Source: JAIYCX01 sp964353175 (GTDB lineage: Bacteria; Bdellovibrionota_C; UBA2361; SZUA-149; DAOLCO01). Taken from it: 64,000 nucleotides of DNA. A program made the translations under genes and the position numbers. Every line of letters begins with the position of its first letter. Positions within the stretch are counted from its first letter, which is position 1. Where the stretch lies: assembly GCA_964353175.1 (NCBI GenBank), contig CAYGUX010000003.1, forward strand, positions 124,001 through 188,000. Direction: 5' to 3'. Below are positions 1 through 8,658 of the stretch, piece after piece. The notes beneath the pieces were generated by a model. It did not search any database. It was not told the origin of the DNA and worked only from the letters and a program-made list of their open reading frames with translations.

Positions 1-216
1 CAATTTAACGCGGTACAAACGGATAATGAAATAGAACTATCATTTTCCCTTGAGGATGATGAAAAAAAAATATTCCTAGAGTCACACTTAAGTGACCTAA
101 GAGCAGACCTTGCATCTGCAGGCATTACCACTACTAGCATTAGTTTAAACACGACAACTTTTGCTAGACCTACTCTTGATGGCTTGGAAGTAGAGAAACC
201 ATTAGTAGTTCTATAA
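1..216 (+). CDS. C-terminal fragment of an unidentified protein (FliK-C-like pattern)
   Basis: An open frame enters from the left edge and ends at TAA 214-216, leaving 71 codons of a longer gene. The visible part has an acidic strand-helix pattern (ELSFSLEDDEKKIFLES, then LSDLRADLASAGI). This resembles the end of FliK-type hook-length or needle-length control domains, where a beta strand is followed by a helix ending in L-R-x-x-L-x-x-x-G. The resemblance is loose, and with the rest of the gene outside the window no function can be assigned. A hairpin follows the stop, but its T-run faces the other strand. Confidence 0.45.
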   Translation, partial: QFNAVQTDNEIELSFSLEDDEKKIFLESHLSDLRADLASAGITTTSISLNTTTFARPTLDGLEVEKPLVVL

Positions 217-243
217 AAAATTAGGGGGCATAAAGCCCCCTAA
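215..243 (-). terminator. Rho-independent terminator of ahcY
   Basis: A perfect 9-bp stem (TTAGGGGGC at 221-229, GCCCCCTAA at 235-243) with loop ATAAA is followed, on the minus strand, by a run of six T (complement of 215-220). It lies 38 bp after the ahcY stop. The stem may also slow transcription from the left-edge plus-strand gene, but that side lacks a T-run. Confidence 0.85.
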
Positions 244-281
244 AAATAGCAGTCTAAAGCTTAACTAATTGTAAGCTAGGA

Positions 282-1655
282 CTAGTATCGATAATGATCT
301 GGCTTATAAGGTCCTTCTACAGGTATGCCTAAATAATCAGCTTGAGTCTTAGTTAAAGTAGTCAACTTAACTCCAAGCTTACCTAAATGTAATCTCGCTA
401 CTTTTTCATCAAGCTCCTTAGGCAATACATGCACCCCAATTGGATATTTTTCTTTCTCTGTCCAAAGTGCAATCTGCGCCATAACTTGATTGGTAAAAGA
501 ACAAGACATTACAAAAGCTGGATGGCCAGTAGCGCAACCAAGATTTACTAATCGTCCCTCAGCCAATAAAATGATCTGATTGCCATTTGGCAATGTGCAT
601 TTATCAACTTGTGGTTTAATATTTTCAACTTTAACTTCTTTGTTATTTAACAACCATCCGGATTCAATTTCAGAATCAAAGTGCCCAATGTTGCAAACAA
701 TTGCCTGATCTTTCATCTTAAGAAGGTCGTTCTTAGTTATTACATCTGCACAACCAGTTGCAGTCACATAAATATCACCTTCCAAAACGGCTTGATCCAT
801 TGTAGTAACTTCATACCCTTCCATTGCAGCTTGAAGTGCTATGATTGGGTCAATTTCTGTTACGATAACTCTAGCACCTAATGCTCTCATTGAATGTGCA
901 CAGCCCTTACCAACATCCCCATAACCAGCAACCACAACAACCTTACCAGCGATCATCACATCTGTAGCACGTTTTAAGCCATCCGCTAATGACTCACGGC
1001 AACCATAAAGATTATCAAACTTAGACTTAGTAACTGAGTCGTTTACGTTTATAGCTGGGCATTTAAGAGTCCCTTGTTGGGCCATTTGGTATAATCTATG
1101 AACTCCTGTAGTAGTCTCTTCAGATACACCAATAACTTCCTTTATAGCCTCTGGATAGTTTTCATGACATCTGACTGTTAAGTCTCCGCCATCATCAAGA
1201 ATCATATTTAAAGGTTTACCATCAAACATGATTGTTTGATCAACACACCACCAATACTCTTCCTCTGTCATACCTTTCCAAGCAAATACAGGTACTCCAG
1301 TTTTAGCAATTGCGGCGGCGGCATGATCCTGAGTTGAAAAAATATTACAGCTTGACCATCTAACATCTGCCCCAAGCGCTACTAAAGTCTCAATCAAAAC
1401 TGCGGTTTCGACAGTCATATGAAGGCAGCCAGCAATTCTAGTACCTGCCAATGGCTTAGAAGCACCGAACTCTTCTCTAAGAGCCATAAGACCAGGCATT
1501 TCTTTTTCTGCTATTTCTATAGCCTTTCTGCCCGATTCCCAAAGTGAAATATCTTTAACTTTATAATCCATAATGCCAGAATTCTTTGAATGATTACCGT
1601 TACTATTTAAAACCCTTAACGCATTACCGTTTGTTGAAACTTCAGTACTTTCCAA
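282..1655 (-). CDS. ahcY: Adenosylhomocysteinase (S-adenosyl-L-homocysteine hydrolase)
   Basis: Cytoplasmic NAD-dependent enzyme that splits S-adenosylhomocysteine into adenosine and homocysteine, relieving product inhibition of methyltransferases. The 457-residue protein has the family hallmarks: the HMTVETAVLIETL segment, NDSVTKSKFDN with the catalytic Lys and Asp, the NAD-binding GYGDVGKGCA loop near residue 244, and the C-terminal KPDHYRY that reaches into the partner subunit. The length is normal apart from a slightly long N-terminus. The start is TTG (1653-1655), supported by GAGGAG seven bases upstream. The gene is monocistronic, with its own terminator. Its leader contains a short GGGC/GCCC hairpin (1689-1700) but nothing I recognise as a SAM or SAH riboswitch. 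Confidence 0.97.
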   Translation of the reverse strand: MESTEVSTNGNALRVLNSNGNHSKNSGIMDYKVKDISLWESGRKAIEIAEKEMPGLMALREEFGASKPLAGTRIAGCLHMTVETAVLIETLVALGADVRWSSCNIFSTQDHAAAAIAKTGVPVFAWKGMTEEEYWWCVDQTIMFDGKPLNMILDDGGDLTVRCHENYPEAIKEVIGVSEETTTGVHRLYQMAQQGTLKCPAINVNDSVTKSKFDNLYGCRESLADGLKRATDVMIAGKVVVVAGYGDVGKGCAHSMRALGARVIVTEIDPIIALQAAMEGYEVTTMDQAVLEGDIYVTATGCADVITKNDLLKMKDQAIVCNIGHFDSEIESGWLLNNKEVKVENIKPQVDKCTLPNGNQIILLAEGRLVNLGCATGHPAFVMSCSFTNQVMAQIALWTEKEKYPIGVHVLPKELDEKVARLHLGKLGVKLTTLTKTQADYLGIPVEGPYKPDHYRY

Positions 1656-1930
1656 TTTTAATCTCCTCAGTTAATTTCTATAAGTATAGGGCATTTGCCC
1701 CAATATAATTTTCGCATTCATATCAGCTTATATTTAAAGCCTCAAATTTAATTTAGCAACTTCCTAGAGTTAAATTCTATAAATGATGAGAGGCCTAAAT
1801 TAAAAGGGAGATACGGATAGCCTCCAAACTGCTGTATTAAATGGCATTATATTGCAAAAATCATATCATGACCAAAAGTATCGGAAACGGTTTGGCTCGT
1901 CATGTAAAATGAAGATCTAAGATACTTAAC

Positions 1931-2212
1931 TTATTGTCTATGTGCGTAGCGGGAGTCCACCCTGAATAAGAATGCAAAAATCTCTGCCACTGCTCTATAG
2001 CATGATTCTGGAATTTGATCTCCAACTTTGAACTGTGAGAGTACAGAGACTAATGGATCATCTCTTTTTACAAGTATCCCCTGTTCCTTTGCTAATTCTA
2101 AAATCTTTTTAGCGATTTCGCCCGGACCCGATGCTAGTATTCTAGGAGCATCTTCTTCCTGACCATAGGCTAATGCAACCGCATAGTTTCTTTTAATTCT
2201 GCTTGAACTCAT
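1931..2212 (-). CDS. Stand-alone FlhB/SctU C-terminal domain protein (FhlB-like)
   Basis: A 93-residue protein matching the part of FlhB that follows autocleavage: YAVALAYG at residues 10-17, then GPGEIAKKILELAKEQGI, DDPLVSVLSQF, and IPESCYRAVAEIFAFLF. In full FlhB the YAVAL strand is preceded by the self-cleaving NPTH; here the four residues are IKRN, so cleavage chemistry is absent and unnecessary. In FlhB/SctU this domain takes part in switching substrate specificity of the flagellar or type III export machine. ATG 2212 overlaps the TGA of the upstream gene (ATGA), and GGAG lies nine bases before it, so I prefer it to GTG 2227. Separate FlhB-C-like proteins (FhlB, YlqH) are known in other bacteria beside full-length FlhB. 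Here the FlhB homolog at 46075 lacks exactly this domain. Confidence 0.85.
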   Translation of the reverse strand: MSSSRIKRNYAVALAYGQEEDAPRILASGPGEIAKKILELAKEQGILVKRDDPLVSVLSQFKVGDQIPESCYRAVAEIFAFLFRVDSRYAHRQ

Positions 2213-2754
2213 TCTGGCAATCTCCACCCCACTGTTTTTGGCGAATCCTCATCATCGTCCCCAAAAAGTAATTCATTACTTCTTTTATAATCCTCAAGAG
2301 CATCTCTAAAACAATTTGAACTCCTCCCAACATATTGACCTATAAAATGCTCAACGGAACAATAAGCATGCTTTAAAGCCCTACCCAAATCCCTATCGAC
2401 AGGTTCAAGTTTATCACCATTCTCTATGAACGCATTTCTAAATTTATCATGTAAACCCTCTGCAGTTTCAGAATCATCCCAGCTCATCTGTTCAATCAAT
2501 CTATGGGCCTTAGTTCTTCTGGCCTCTCTCAAAACTATGAACCTTGAGATAAAGGCCGCCCTAATGGCTAAATTTCTTGCCTTCTTGTCGTTTCTAAGGT
2601 CTTCACGCTCACCTCTAGTTGGGGCGAAAGAAGAACCATAATTTGCATCTATGTCAGCCAATTTCAGTGCCTTTTTAAATTTTCTTAGTAAGTTTGAGTG
2701 AATACTCGAAACTCCTTCATGATTGATCGGCCTGATTAAGAGAATACTAAACAA
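2209..2754 (-). CDS. Unknown protein coupled to the FlhB-C-like gene
   Basis: A 181-codon frame rich in charged residues and predicted mostly helical, with an acidic stretch (FGDDDEDSP) near the C-terminus. I do not recognise a family. It has no signal peptide or membrane segment, so it is probably cytoplasmic. Its stop overlaps the start of the FlhB-C-like gene by ATGA, which implies translational coupling. In other bacteria the gene before fhlB/ylqH is often a FliK-like ruler protein, but this sequence does not show the FliK C-terminal pattern. The start is uncertain: TTG 2754 has no clear Shine-Dalgarno, and no ATG or GTG occurs early in the frame, so the real start may be further inside. 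Confidence 0.7.
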   Translation of the reverse strand: MFSILLIRPINHEGVSSIHSNLLRKFKKALKLADIDANYGSSFAPTRGEREDLRNDKKARNLAIRAAFISRFIVLREARRTKAHRLIEQMSWDDSETAEGLHDKFRNAFIENGDKLEPVDRDLGRALKHAYCSVEHFIGQYVGRSSNCFRDALEDYKRSNELLFGDDDEDSPKTVGWRLPE

Positions 2755-2767
2755 ATGATAAAGGAAT

Positions 2768-2787
2768 TAGTCTCTTTTCTGAGACTA
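2768..2787 (-). promoter_or_regulatory. Short hairpin in leader of the 2209-2754 gene
   Basis: TAGTCTC (2768-2774) and GAGACTA (2781-2787) form a 7-bp stem with a 6-base loop, 13 bases before the proposed TTG start. It could influence translation of this poorly initiated gene or mark an operator. There is no direct functional evidence. Confidence 0.3.
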
Positions 2788-3011
2788 CAAGCAGATAAGC
2801 AATAATTACAGGAACTTAGCATTGCAATCTCTTTTCATGAACATTTTTACCAACCTTTTCAGTACTTTAAGCATCAGAATTAACGGATAAACTGGCAAAT
2901 AAATACCATCTTACCCAAATCATAAACTTGTTATAGATTCATGCTAAGCTGACGAAATATGAAATTCACCATAGTTAAGGGTGAATAAAAATAGAAAATG
3001 TTAAAATAAAG

Positions 3012-4454
3012 ATGAACAATATAAAGCTTTTAAAATTTAAAAAAGAATCACTGATAGTCTTAACTACCTTATTCTTTTTCGTTAATAGAGCAGAATCCCA
3101 AGTTTCAATTACACTTGGTCTTCAAGAATTATACGATGATAATATTTTCTTAGAAAACGATAATAGACGGCCAGCTCCCCTTGTTCTAAATGACAATTTA
3201 CTAGAAGACCTGAGAGACGGGAATTTAAGTACCGTTCCATCAAAAAGTAGAGACGGAAGACCAGATGACGATATTATTTCAAATCTATTCATAGATTTTT
3301 CCGGCAAACCTGATTCTCTAAGTAAATACCTAGATACTTCTTATCAATTAAGAACAGGATTTCTAATCTTTGGAACATTCTCCGAACAAAACAGAGTAAC
3401 ACTAGATGGGAACTTGTCTCTATCTTTATCTGATAAATACTTACCCAAGCCATACTACGTAAACATAACCAATGCCCTGCAATCGGCCTCTAACAACATT
3501 GCAGCTGCAGGTGGTACCGCCACACAAACAGCACAAAATTACGTTTTAAGTGGTGGAACTGGAATCAAAGACGTTAATTTGTTTAAACAGGTTACTTTTG
3601 ATCTAGGCTATAATGCTAGTTATCAAAAATATCTTGGCGAACTTTTACTTTCCAAGAAAGACAATTCTGACACTCAAACCTCGCTTAATGGTGTGGATTT
3701 CTACTCAAATACTATAAGCTCAAGTATTAATGATCAGGTGACTAGAGATTTAAAGTTAGGAATTAGAGGATCTGGAGGAGTCCAAATTTTTACCAACATC
3801 GAAAATGCCAACGGTACCGACTCACTTTCAACTAGTGATACTAAAGATCTAGATAGAAATAACGCAGAACTACAAGGAACTTCCAAATATATAATCTCTA
3901 AAAAACTATCGTTTGATGGTTCCGCTGGGGTAGGTTTTTCACAGCTTAGAACAGAACCAAGAGCCAGAACAATAGAAACTCTCGATGAGAATGGAGAAGT
4001 ACAATCGATGACATTCACTCCTGATGACTCTAATGCTGGACTAACTTATACTCTCGCCCTAAACTATGCATACAGGCCTGGTTCTTTATTAACTGTTGGC
4101 TCCAATGAAGGGTTCTCAACCAATATAGATGGGCAAAGACTCGTAACTACTACCTATTTTGCGAATATCGTAGAGCCTCTTACTGATAATCTTCAACTAA
4201 CTCTAGGTGGCAGATACCTAGAGTTTGACAACCAATCAATTAACATTTCAGGAAGCACGAATAGAATTGAAGGTAGTGCATCCCTAAACTACAGCTTAAC
4301 TCAATCAACTTCAGTTAACCTTGGTTACAACTACTCAAAACAATCTGGAAAGAGTTCACTACTGGATGACACTTTAGGCTTCTCCGATCCAGACTATGTC
4401 GTAAATAGATTCTTTATTGGTATAAACACTGGATTTGTCGGACTTCCCCTATAG
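3012..4454 (+). CDS. Outer-membrane beta-barrel protein (BBP2-like), function unknown
   Basis: A 480-residue exported protein. It starts with a basic stretch and a hydrophobic core (LIVLTTLFFFV), followed by a likely cleavage around AESQ. The mature part begins with a strand containing LYDDNIF, a motif typical of the first strand of barrel proteins of the BBP2/EpsL-like kind. Alternating polar and aromatic strands then run through the protein (LGYNASYQKYLG, LTLGGRYLEF, SVNLGYNYSKQ), and the final strand ends RFFIGINTGFVGLPL. Such proteins sit in the outer membrane and in some bacteria accompany exopolysaccharide or PEP-CTERM loci. Two PEP-CTERM genes lie 36 kb away, but no direct link is visible. 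It is monocistronic with a weak ribosome binding site. An inverted repeat (TTCACC/GGGTGAA, near 2966-2985) lies just upstream. Confidence 0.75.
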   Translation: MNNIKLLKFKKESLIVLTTLFFFVNRAESQVSITLGLQELYDDNIFLENDNRRPAPLVLNDNLLEDLRDGNLSTVPSKSRDGRPDDDIISNLFIDFSGKPDSLSKYLDTSYQLRTGFLIFGTFSEQNRVTLDGNLSLSLSDKYLPKPYYVNITNALQSASNNIAAAGGTATQTAQNYVLSGGTGIKDVNLFKQVTFDLGYNASYQKYLGELLLSKKDNSDTQTSLNGVDFYSNTISSSINDQVTRDLKLGIRGSGGVQIFTNIENANGTDSLSTSDTKDLDRNNAELQGTSKYIISKKLSFDGSAGVGFSQLRTEPRARTIETLDENGEVQSMTFTPDDSNAGLTYTLALNYAYRPGSLLTVGSNEGFSTNIDGQRLVTTTYFANIVEPLTDNLQLTLGGRYLEFDNQSINISGSTNRIEGSASLNYSLTQSTSVNLGYNYSKQSGKSSLLDDTLGFSDPDYVVNRFFIGINTGFVGLPL

Positions 4455-4591
4455 GGAATAACGTAAGGCTTTCAGACTTATTCTAGATTCCTAATTATTC
4501 TTATATTTATTAACTACAGTTAATCTAAATAACGCACGATAGCCTTTATTAGGTTGATTATCTAATAAAATTACATTACCAAAGGGCCAAT

Positions 4592-4969
4592 ATGTCTGTA
4601 GATTATTTGGAAGATTTAGAATCCATGCTGGATAAGGGAAGTGAGCTTTTTGCCTGCCCTTCCACAGCAAATGGAGAATGGGTATTATCTAAAACAGTTG
4701 AGGACTTACGTCCCAAGGCTCAAAGAGCTGCGAACTCTCAAAAACATGAATTAGCAATCTATAAACTGGTTAATAAATCAGATGCGGTTACAGGAGATGC
4801 TTTTTTAGTAGTAAGAAAATTCTTAGAGACGCTTAAAGATGGTACTCCTAGAATGCAATGGGCACTAGTAGATACTAGAGAAGCAGGAGAAATGATGCGA
4901 GATGTTTCTCAAGGCCCATCTCCATATTTTGGAGCAGTTGTCACAGAGACTTTTCGACCTTTAGCTTAG
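4592..4969 (+). CDS. Conserved-looking hypothetical protein
   Basis: A 125-residue soluble protein with a good Shine-Dalgarno (AAGGG, five bases before ATG). It has an N-terminal acidic helix, a central SQKHELAIYKLVNK segment and a C-terminal RMQWALVDTREAG strand-helix. I do not recognise the family, and there is no signal peptide or membrane segment. It stands alone between the outer-membrane barrel and hslO. An 8-bp inverted repeat (TTTATTAG at 4545-4552, CTAATAAA at 4562-4569) lies about 20 bases before the start and could be an operator. Confidence 0.75.
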   Translation: MSVDYLEDLESMLDKGSELFACPSTANGEWVLSKTVEDLRPKAQRAANSQKHELAIYKLVNKSDAVTGDAFLVVRKFLETLKDGTPRMQWALVDTREAGEMMRDVSQGPSPYFGAVVTETFRPLA

Positions 4970-5092
4970 GGATTTAACCTATAAAAAATTGGAATCCTAG
5001 TTCCACTATGCTAGATTGATCTGGCTGCATTATTACTGAACTTAAGTGGATAGTGTAGCCATACAGTATCAAGTATTAAATACCTAGCAAAA

Positions 5093-5968
5093 GTGAAAAA
5101 AGACCATATCCTCCCGTTTATATACGAAGATCAGCCCCTAAAAGGCTCGATTGTGGTCCTAGAAAGTAGTTGGCAACGAGTAATTCGAGATCATGACTAC
5201 CCACCTGTAATTAATACACTATTAGGGGAGCTCCTAATTTGTAGTACATTGCTTGCGAGTTCCCTCAAATTTGATGGGACATTTACAATTCAGATTCAAG
5301 GCAGCGGACCGATTCAGATGCTGATTGCGGAATGCAACTCAAAACTACAAATTAGAGCAACTGCAACTTTAAGAAAAAACTATGATTTTCACCAAGAGTA
5401 CACCTCGCTACTCCTTTTAGTTGAAAAAGGGACAATGTCAATTGGCTTAAACCCTAGAAAAGGTGGACAAACCTATCAAAGCGTTGTTCCTATCATTGAC
5501 AATGATATTACTAAAGTATTCGAACATTATCTAATGAAATCAGAGCAAGTTGAGAGTAAATTGAAGTTGTATGTAGAAGAGAATCAGGTCGGAGGAATTT
5601 TAATTCAAAAAATGCCGGCCAAAGAAGAGAGTGAACTCTCCATGAAAGTTTGGAACCATCTTGAACTAGCATTAAATTCATGTACACTTAGTGACTTCGT
5701 CGATTCTGAATCAATTTTGAATTCGATTTCTCAAGATGAGGAGATTAGAATATTTGATGAAAAAGAAATTAGTTTCTCCTGTAATTGCACAAGAGAAAAA
5801 GTATCTGAGATATTACTTACTTTGGGTGAAGCAGAAGCAAAAGAAATAGTAGAAAAAGAAGGTACCATTAAAGTAACATGTGAATTTTGCAAGAGTTCTC
5901 AAGAATTTGATGCTATTGATGTAACTTCATTATTTAAAAGAAGTAAAGGTCCTGATTCAATTCACTAA
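5093..5968 (+). CDS. hslO: Redox-regulated chaperone Hsp33
   Basis: Cytoplasmic holdase chaperone that is switched on when oxidation releases zinc from its C-terminal cysteine cluster. The protein has 291 residues, the normal size. The N-terminal fold contains the family pattern LGELLICSTLLASSLKFDGTFT and QIQGSGPIQMLIAECN. The four zinc cysteines are present as CxC (about 230-232, SCNCTREKV) and CxxC (about 263-266, TCEFC). The start is GTG with a weak upstream site; family alignment supports beginning near this position because the barrel core starts within 30 residues. The gene is followed by a clear terminator. Confidence 0.95.
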   Translation: MKKDHILPFIYEDQPLKGSIVVLESSWQRVIRDHDYPPVINTLLGELLICSTLLASSLKFDGTFTIQIQGSGPIQMLIAECNSKLQIRATATLRKNYDFHQEYTSLLLLVEKGTMSIGLNPRKGGQTYQSVVPIIDNDITKVFEHYLMKSEQVESKLKLYVEENQVGGILIQKMPAKEESELSMKVWNHLELALNSCTLSDFVDSESILNSISQDEEIRIFDEKEISFSCNCTREKVSEILLTLGEAEAKEIVEKEGTIKVTCEFCKSSQEFDAIDVTSLFKRSKGPDSIH

Positions 5969-6005
5969 TGCCAAGCTCCCATTATAGAACTTTTGATTAG
6001 TGGGG

Positions 6006-6041
6006 GGAATTTATATTAGTTGGTTCAAATTCCTTTTTTTT
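6006..6041 (+). terminator. Rho-independent terminator of hslO
   Basis: GGAATTT (6006-6012) pairs with AAATTCC (6027-6033) around a 14-base loop and is followed by eight T (6034-6041). It separates hslO from the NUDIX-helicase operon. Confidence 0.8.
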
Positions 6042-6082
6042 GCGATATTATTGATTGAAAAACATTATAAAGAAACTATACA

Positions 6083-6625
6083 GTGCATAACCCCTGGAAG
6101 ACATTAGGTAGTAAAATCATATATAAAAACTCTTGGATTACCCTCAGGGAAGATGATGTCATCACGCCCACTGGCAAGAAAGGTATCTATGGTGTTGTGG
6201 ATTGTAAAATCGCAACAGGTATAGTTGCTCTAACCGAAGAGAATGAAGTCATTCTTGTTGGACAGTACCGATATACCATGAATGAATACTCTTGGGAGAT
6301 CATTGAAGGTGGAACAGAGGCAAATGAAGACCCAAAAACCGCTGCGATTCGAGAACTACAAGAAGAAGCGGGCTACGCAACTAATGACGTAATACAACTA
6401 GGAGGAGAAATCCATCTCTCAAATAGCCATTCAAGTGAAAGGGGTTTGCTTTATTTAGCCAAAGACCTACGCCCCGTACCCGCCACCCCTGAAGATACCG
6501 AAGTTTTAACCATAAAAAAAGTCCCACTAAAAGAGGCCATAAAGTTGATAGAGAATGGAGAAATTAATGACTCTCTATCTATTATCGGTATTTATAGGGC
6601 AGCCAGACATTTAAACTTACTATGA
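6083..6625 (+). CDS. NUDIX hydrolase, ADP-ribose pyrophosphatase type
   Basis: A 180-residue NUDIX enzyme, probably hydrolysing ADP-ribose or a related nucleoside diphosphate sugar. The NUDIX box is intact, from GGTEANEDP to AIRELQEEAGY, matching GX5EX7REUXEEXGU. The segment before it (VALTEENEVILVGQYRY) and the YSWEIIEGG lead-in are typical of the NudF/YffH group. The start is GTG (6083). The stop overlaps the ATG of the helicase gene (ATGA at 6622), so the two are translated in coupled fashion. Exact substrate cannot be read from sequence. Confidence 0.9.
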   Translation: MHNPWKTLGSKIIYKNSWITLREDDVITPTGKKGIYGVVDCKIATGIVALTEENEVILVGQYRYTMNEYSWEIIEGGTEANEDPKTAAIRELQEEAGYATNDVIQLGGEIHLSNSHSSERGLLYLAKDLRPVPATPEDTEVLTIKKVPLKEAIKLIENGEINDSLSIIGIYRAARHLNLL

Positions 6626-8658
6626 GCGAATCTATAGAAGGAAAAACAAGTGCTCGGGTCTATTCTCTCAAACTACCCGAAAGAATTTCTACACCTAGTT
6701 TTTCCATCGATTATGCGAACGAATTAAACTCTTCCCAATATGAAGCTGTTCAGACTACTGAAGGGCAAGTTCTTTGTATTGCTGGAGCAGGAAGCGGTAA
6801 AACCAGAACTCTCATATATCGAGTCGCATACTTAATTGAGAAACAAGTTGAGCCAGAGAAGATTCTACTCCTAACTTTCACCAGAAAAGCCGCAGGAGAA
6901 ATGCTAAGAAGGGCAACTTCTATCCTAGATGATAGATGTAAAAGAATTAGAGGTGGTACATTTCACGGTTTTGCAAACAGCATCTTACGGAAGTACCATA
7001 CCCAAGCTAACCTTCCCCCTAATTTCAATATCCTTGATAGAGGAGATTCTGAAGATTTACTAAATCTAGCTCGAACTGAAAAAGGCTATGCTAAATCTGA
7101 AGACAAATTCCCTAAGAAAAACACCTGCATAGATGTATTTTCAAAATCAATAAATACCTCCAATACAATTCCTCAAGTACTAGAGACAGATTACCCACAA
7201 TTTCTTGAACTTGCATCGAGCCTAGAGAAGCTACAAGAAGACTACCAAATTTACAAAAGAGAGCGTGGAGTACTAGATTATGATGATCTACTAGTCGAAC
7301 TAAAATTACTATTGACTCTAAATCCTAGCACTAAAGAACAAATCTCTTCGCAATTTAGATATGTAATGGTGGATGAGTATCAAGACACCAATAAAATGCA
7401 ATCTGAAATCTCCTATCTGCTTTCGTCAGTACATAAGAATCTTTTAGTAGTGGGAGATGATGCTCAAAGCATATACTCATTTAGAGGCGCTGAATTTAGA
7501 AATATCATGGATTTTCCAGACCAATTTCCTAATTGTAAAATTATAACCCTAGAGCAGAACTATAGATCTACCCAAGCAATCTTAGAGTTCTCCAATGCTC
7601 TACTTGATACTGCAAAAGAAAAATATCCCAAAAGACTATACTCGGAGATAGAGTCGGAACAGAAGCCTGTTTTCATTAGACCACTAGATACCACAGAACA
7701 GTCGTTTTTTATTACACAACGAATATTAGAGCTTAGAGAGGAAGGTGTTTCTTTAAATGAAATTGCGATACTTTTTAGAGCAGCTTGGCATTCGAATGAG
7801 CTTGAAATTGAACTGAATTCACGAGACCTTCCTTTCCAAAAGTTTGGTGGTTTAAAATTTGTCGAGTCTGCTCATGTCAAAGATATTCTTTCAATTTTGA
7901 AAGTAATTAAAAATCATAGAGACACAATCTCATGGCATCGAGCATTATTACTCCTAGAAGGCGTAGGGCCAAAAACTGCCCTTGAAATTAGTAGAAAAAT
8001 TATTGCTGACGGAGATCACAGACAGGCGCTAAATGTCCCCAAAGGCAGGAAATATAAGAAAGATTTAGAAAACCTCTCCGACGTAGTAAGTAAAGGTCAA
8101 ACTATCATTGGCTCACCCAAAGAACTGATTGACTTAGTAATTCAATACTACACCCCCCTACTTCGATCAAAATATGATGATTATAACAAACGAGTAGATG
8201 ATATTAACTCTTTAAAAACACTTGCTGAAAGATATACAGATTTAGCAAGTTTCATGGATGATATGACACTTGAAGCACCAGATCAAAGTCAGATTGGAAC
8301 GGAGCCAGATTCTCCCACAAGCTCCGAGAGACTAACATTATCTACCATTCATTCCGCAAAAGGCTTAGAATGGCATACCGTCTTTATTTTAAGTATGAAT
8401 GATGGTTTTATTCCCTCATCTAGAGCACTCAGTAAAGAAAAAGAGATCGAGGAAGAGCGAAGGTTATTATACGTAGCTTGCACAAGGGCCAAAAGAAATC
8501 TATATCTACTTTGCCCAGAGCATATAAGAGGAAGAGGTTACTCATCACCATCTGGCGGGTTCTCATTCTCTGATCCAAGTCGATTTATATGGGAGATGAA
8601 TGAATTTTCTAAACTTACAGAAAACTGGTCTTTAGAGGGAGAATTAAGTCCATGGTAA
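6622..8658 (+). CDS. UvrD/PcrA/Rep-type superfamily 1 DNA helicase
   Basis: ATP-driven 3'-5' DNA helicase of the UvrD family, acting in repair or replication restart. In the 678-residue protein the motifs appear in order: Q motif region LNSSQYEAV, Walker A GAGSGKT (55-61), TFTRKAAGEM (Ia), DEYQDTN (II, near 250), GDDAQSIYSFRGA (III), LEQNYRST (IV), TIHSAKGLEW (V) and EERRLLYVACTRAK (VI). It is somewhat shorter than Escherichia coli UvrD (720) and close to Rep, so uvrD, pcrA or rep cannot be chosen from sequence alone. It sits in an operon between a NUDIX hydrolase (4-bp overlap) and a glutaredoxin-like gene (7-bp overlap). Confidence 0.95.
   Translation: MSESIEGKTSARVYSLKLPERISTPSFSIDYANELNSSQYEAVQTTEGQVLCIAGAGSGKTRTLIYRVAYLIEKQVEPEKILLLTFTRKAAGEMLRRATSILDDRCKRIRGGTFHGFANSILRKYHTQANLPPNFNILDRGDSEDLLNLARTEKGYAKSEDKFPKKNTCIDVFSKSINTSNTIPQVLETDYPQFLELASSLEKLQEDYQIYKRERGVLDYDDLLVELKLLLTLNPSTKEQISSQFRYVMVDEYQDTNKMQSEISYLLSSVHKNLLVVGDDAQSIYSFRGAEFRNIMDFPDQFPNCKIITLEQNYRSTQAILEFSNALLDTAKEKYPKRLYSEIESEQKPVFIRPLDTTEQSFFITQRILELREEGVSLNEIAILFRAAWHSNELEIELNSRDLPFQKFGGLKFVESAHVKDILSILKVIKNHRDTISWHRALLLLEGVGPKTALEISRKIIADGDHRQALNVPKGRKYKKDLENLSDVVSKGQTIIGSPKELIDLVIQYYTPLLRSKYDDYNKRVDDINSLKTLAERYTDLASFMDDMTLEAPDQSQIGTEPDSPTSSERLTLSTIHSAKGLEWHTVFILSMNDGFIPSSRALSKEKEIEEERRLLYVACTRAKRNLYLLCPEHIRGRGYSSPSGGFSFSDPSRFIWEMNEFSKLTENWSLEGELSPW

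Noticed and set aside
1656..1930. Possible SAM or SAH riboswitch before ahcY
   Set aside because: Only a 4-bp GGGC/GCCC hairpin is present; none of the conserved cores of these riboswitches is visible.
6021..6033. tRNA T-loop-like sequence GGTTCAAATTCC
   Set aside because: No acceptor, D-arm or anticodon arm can be built around it; it is the loop and right arm of the hslO terminator, followed by eight T.
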